Positions 5,095 through 5,107 of a stretch of DNA of 5,107 nucleotides are shown piece after piece; the stretch's first letter is position 1; each line of letters opens with the position of its first letter. The notes beneath the pieces were generated by a model that saw nothing but the letters and a program-made list of their open reading frames with translations, did no database searches and had not been told where the DNA came from. A program made the translations under genes and the position numbers. Source of the stretch: Thermoplasmatota archaeon (GTDB lineage: Archaea; Thermoplasmatota; E2; DHVEG-1). The stretch is taken from assembly GCA_018334795.1 (NCBI GenBank), contig JAGXLH010000111.1, positions 1 to 5,107 of the forward strand, given 5' to 3'.

Positions 5095-5107
5095 TATTTT
5101 TAAAAAA

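Overview
This AT-rich window (about one third G+C by eye) looks like chromosomal DNA of an uncultured euryarchaeon, most likely from the Thermoplasmatota or a relative. The reasons are an MptE-type (DUF115) pterin pyrophosphokinase, which belongs to an archaeal pathway; an Lrp/AsnC-type regulator; TTTAAATA-like TATA boxes instead of bacterial -35/-10 promoters; T-rich tracts behind genes; and a secreted gingipain-type (C25) protease. The phylum is an inference from gene content and recalled family resemblance, not from a marker gene.

Layout: (1) 1-399 (+) is the 3' end of an mptE-like gene. (2) 396-1286 (-) is a 10-TM EamA/DMT transporter that overlaps the mptE stop codon by 4 bases, tail to tail. 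(3) 1287-1513 is a divergent promoter region with a TATA box for each direction and a perfect 9-bp inverted repeat in the regulator's leader. (4) 1514-2047 (+) is an Lrp/AsnC-like regulator. (5) 2048-2254 carries no gene but holds a compact set of complementary segments (2067-2134) that can be drawn as an H-type pseudoknot closed by a 9-bp stem. (6) 2357-3064 (+) is a four-TM DUF599 membrane protein, with a TTG alternative start at 2255 that I reject. (7) 3096-5030 (-) is a secreted C25-family cysteine protease with signal peptide, propeptide, His/Cys catalytic pair, a calcium-loop-like DxDxDG motif and a short amphipathic C-terminal tail. (8) 5031-5107 is its promoter, where an 8-bp inverted repeat brackets the TATA box.

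The genes do not form one operon: each seems to have its own promoter, and the strands alternate. The best-supported functional link is the regulator with the divergent transporter; Lrp-family regulators often control themselves and a neighbouring transport gene. The most unusual item is the structured, apparently non-coding element at 2067-2134, whose outer stem pairs a Shine-Dalgarno-like AAGGAGG with an anti-Shine-Dalgarno-like CCTCCTT. I see no CRISPR array, tRNA, rRNA, insertion sequence or attachment site.
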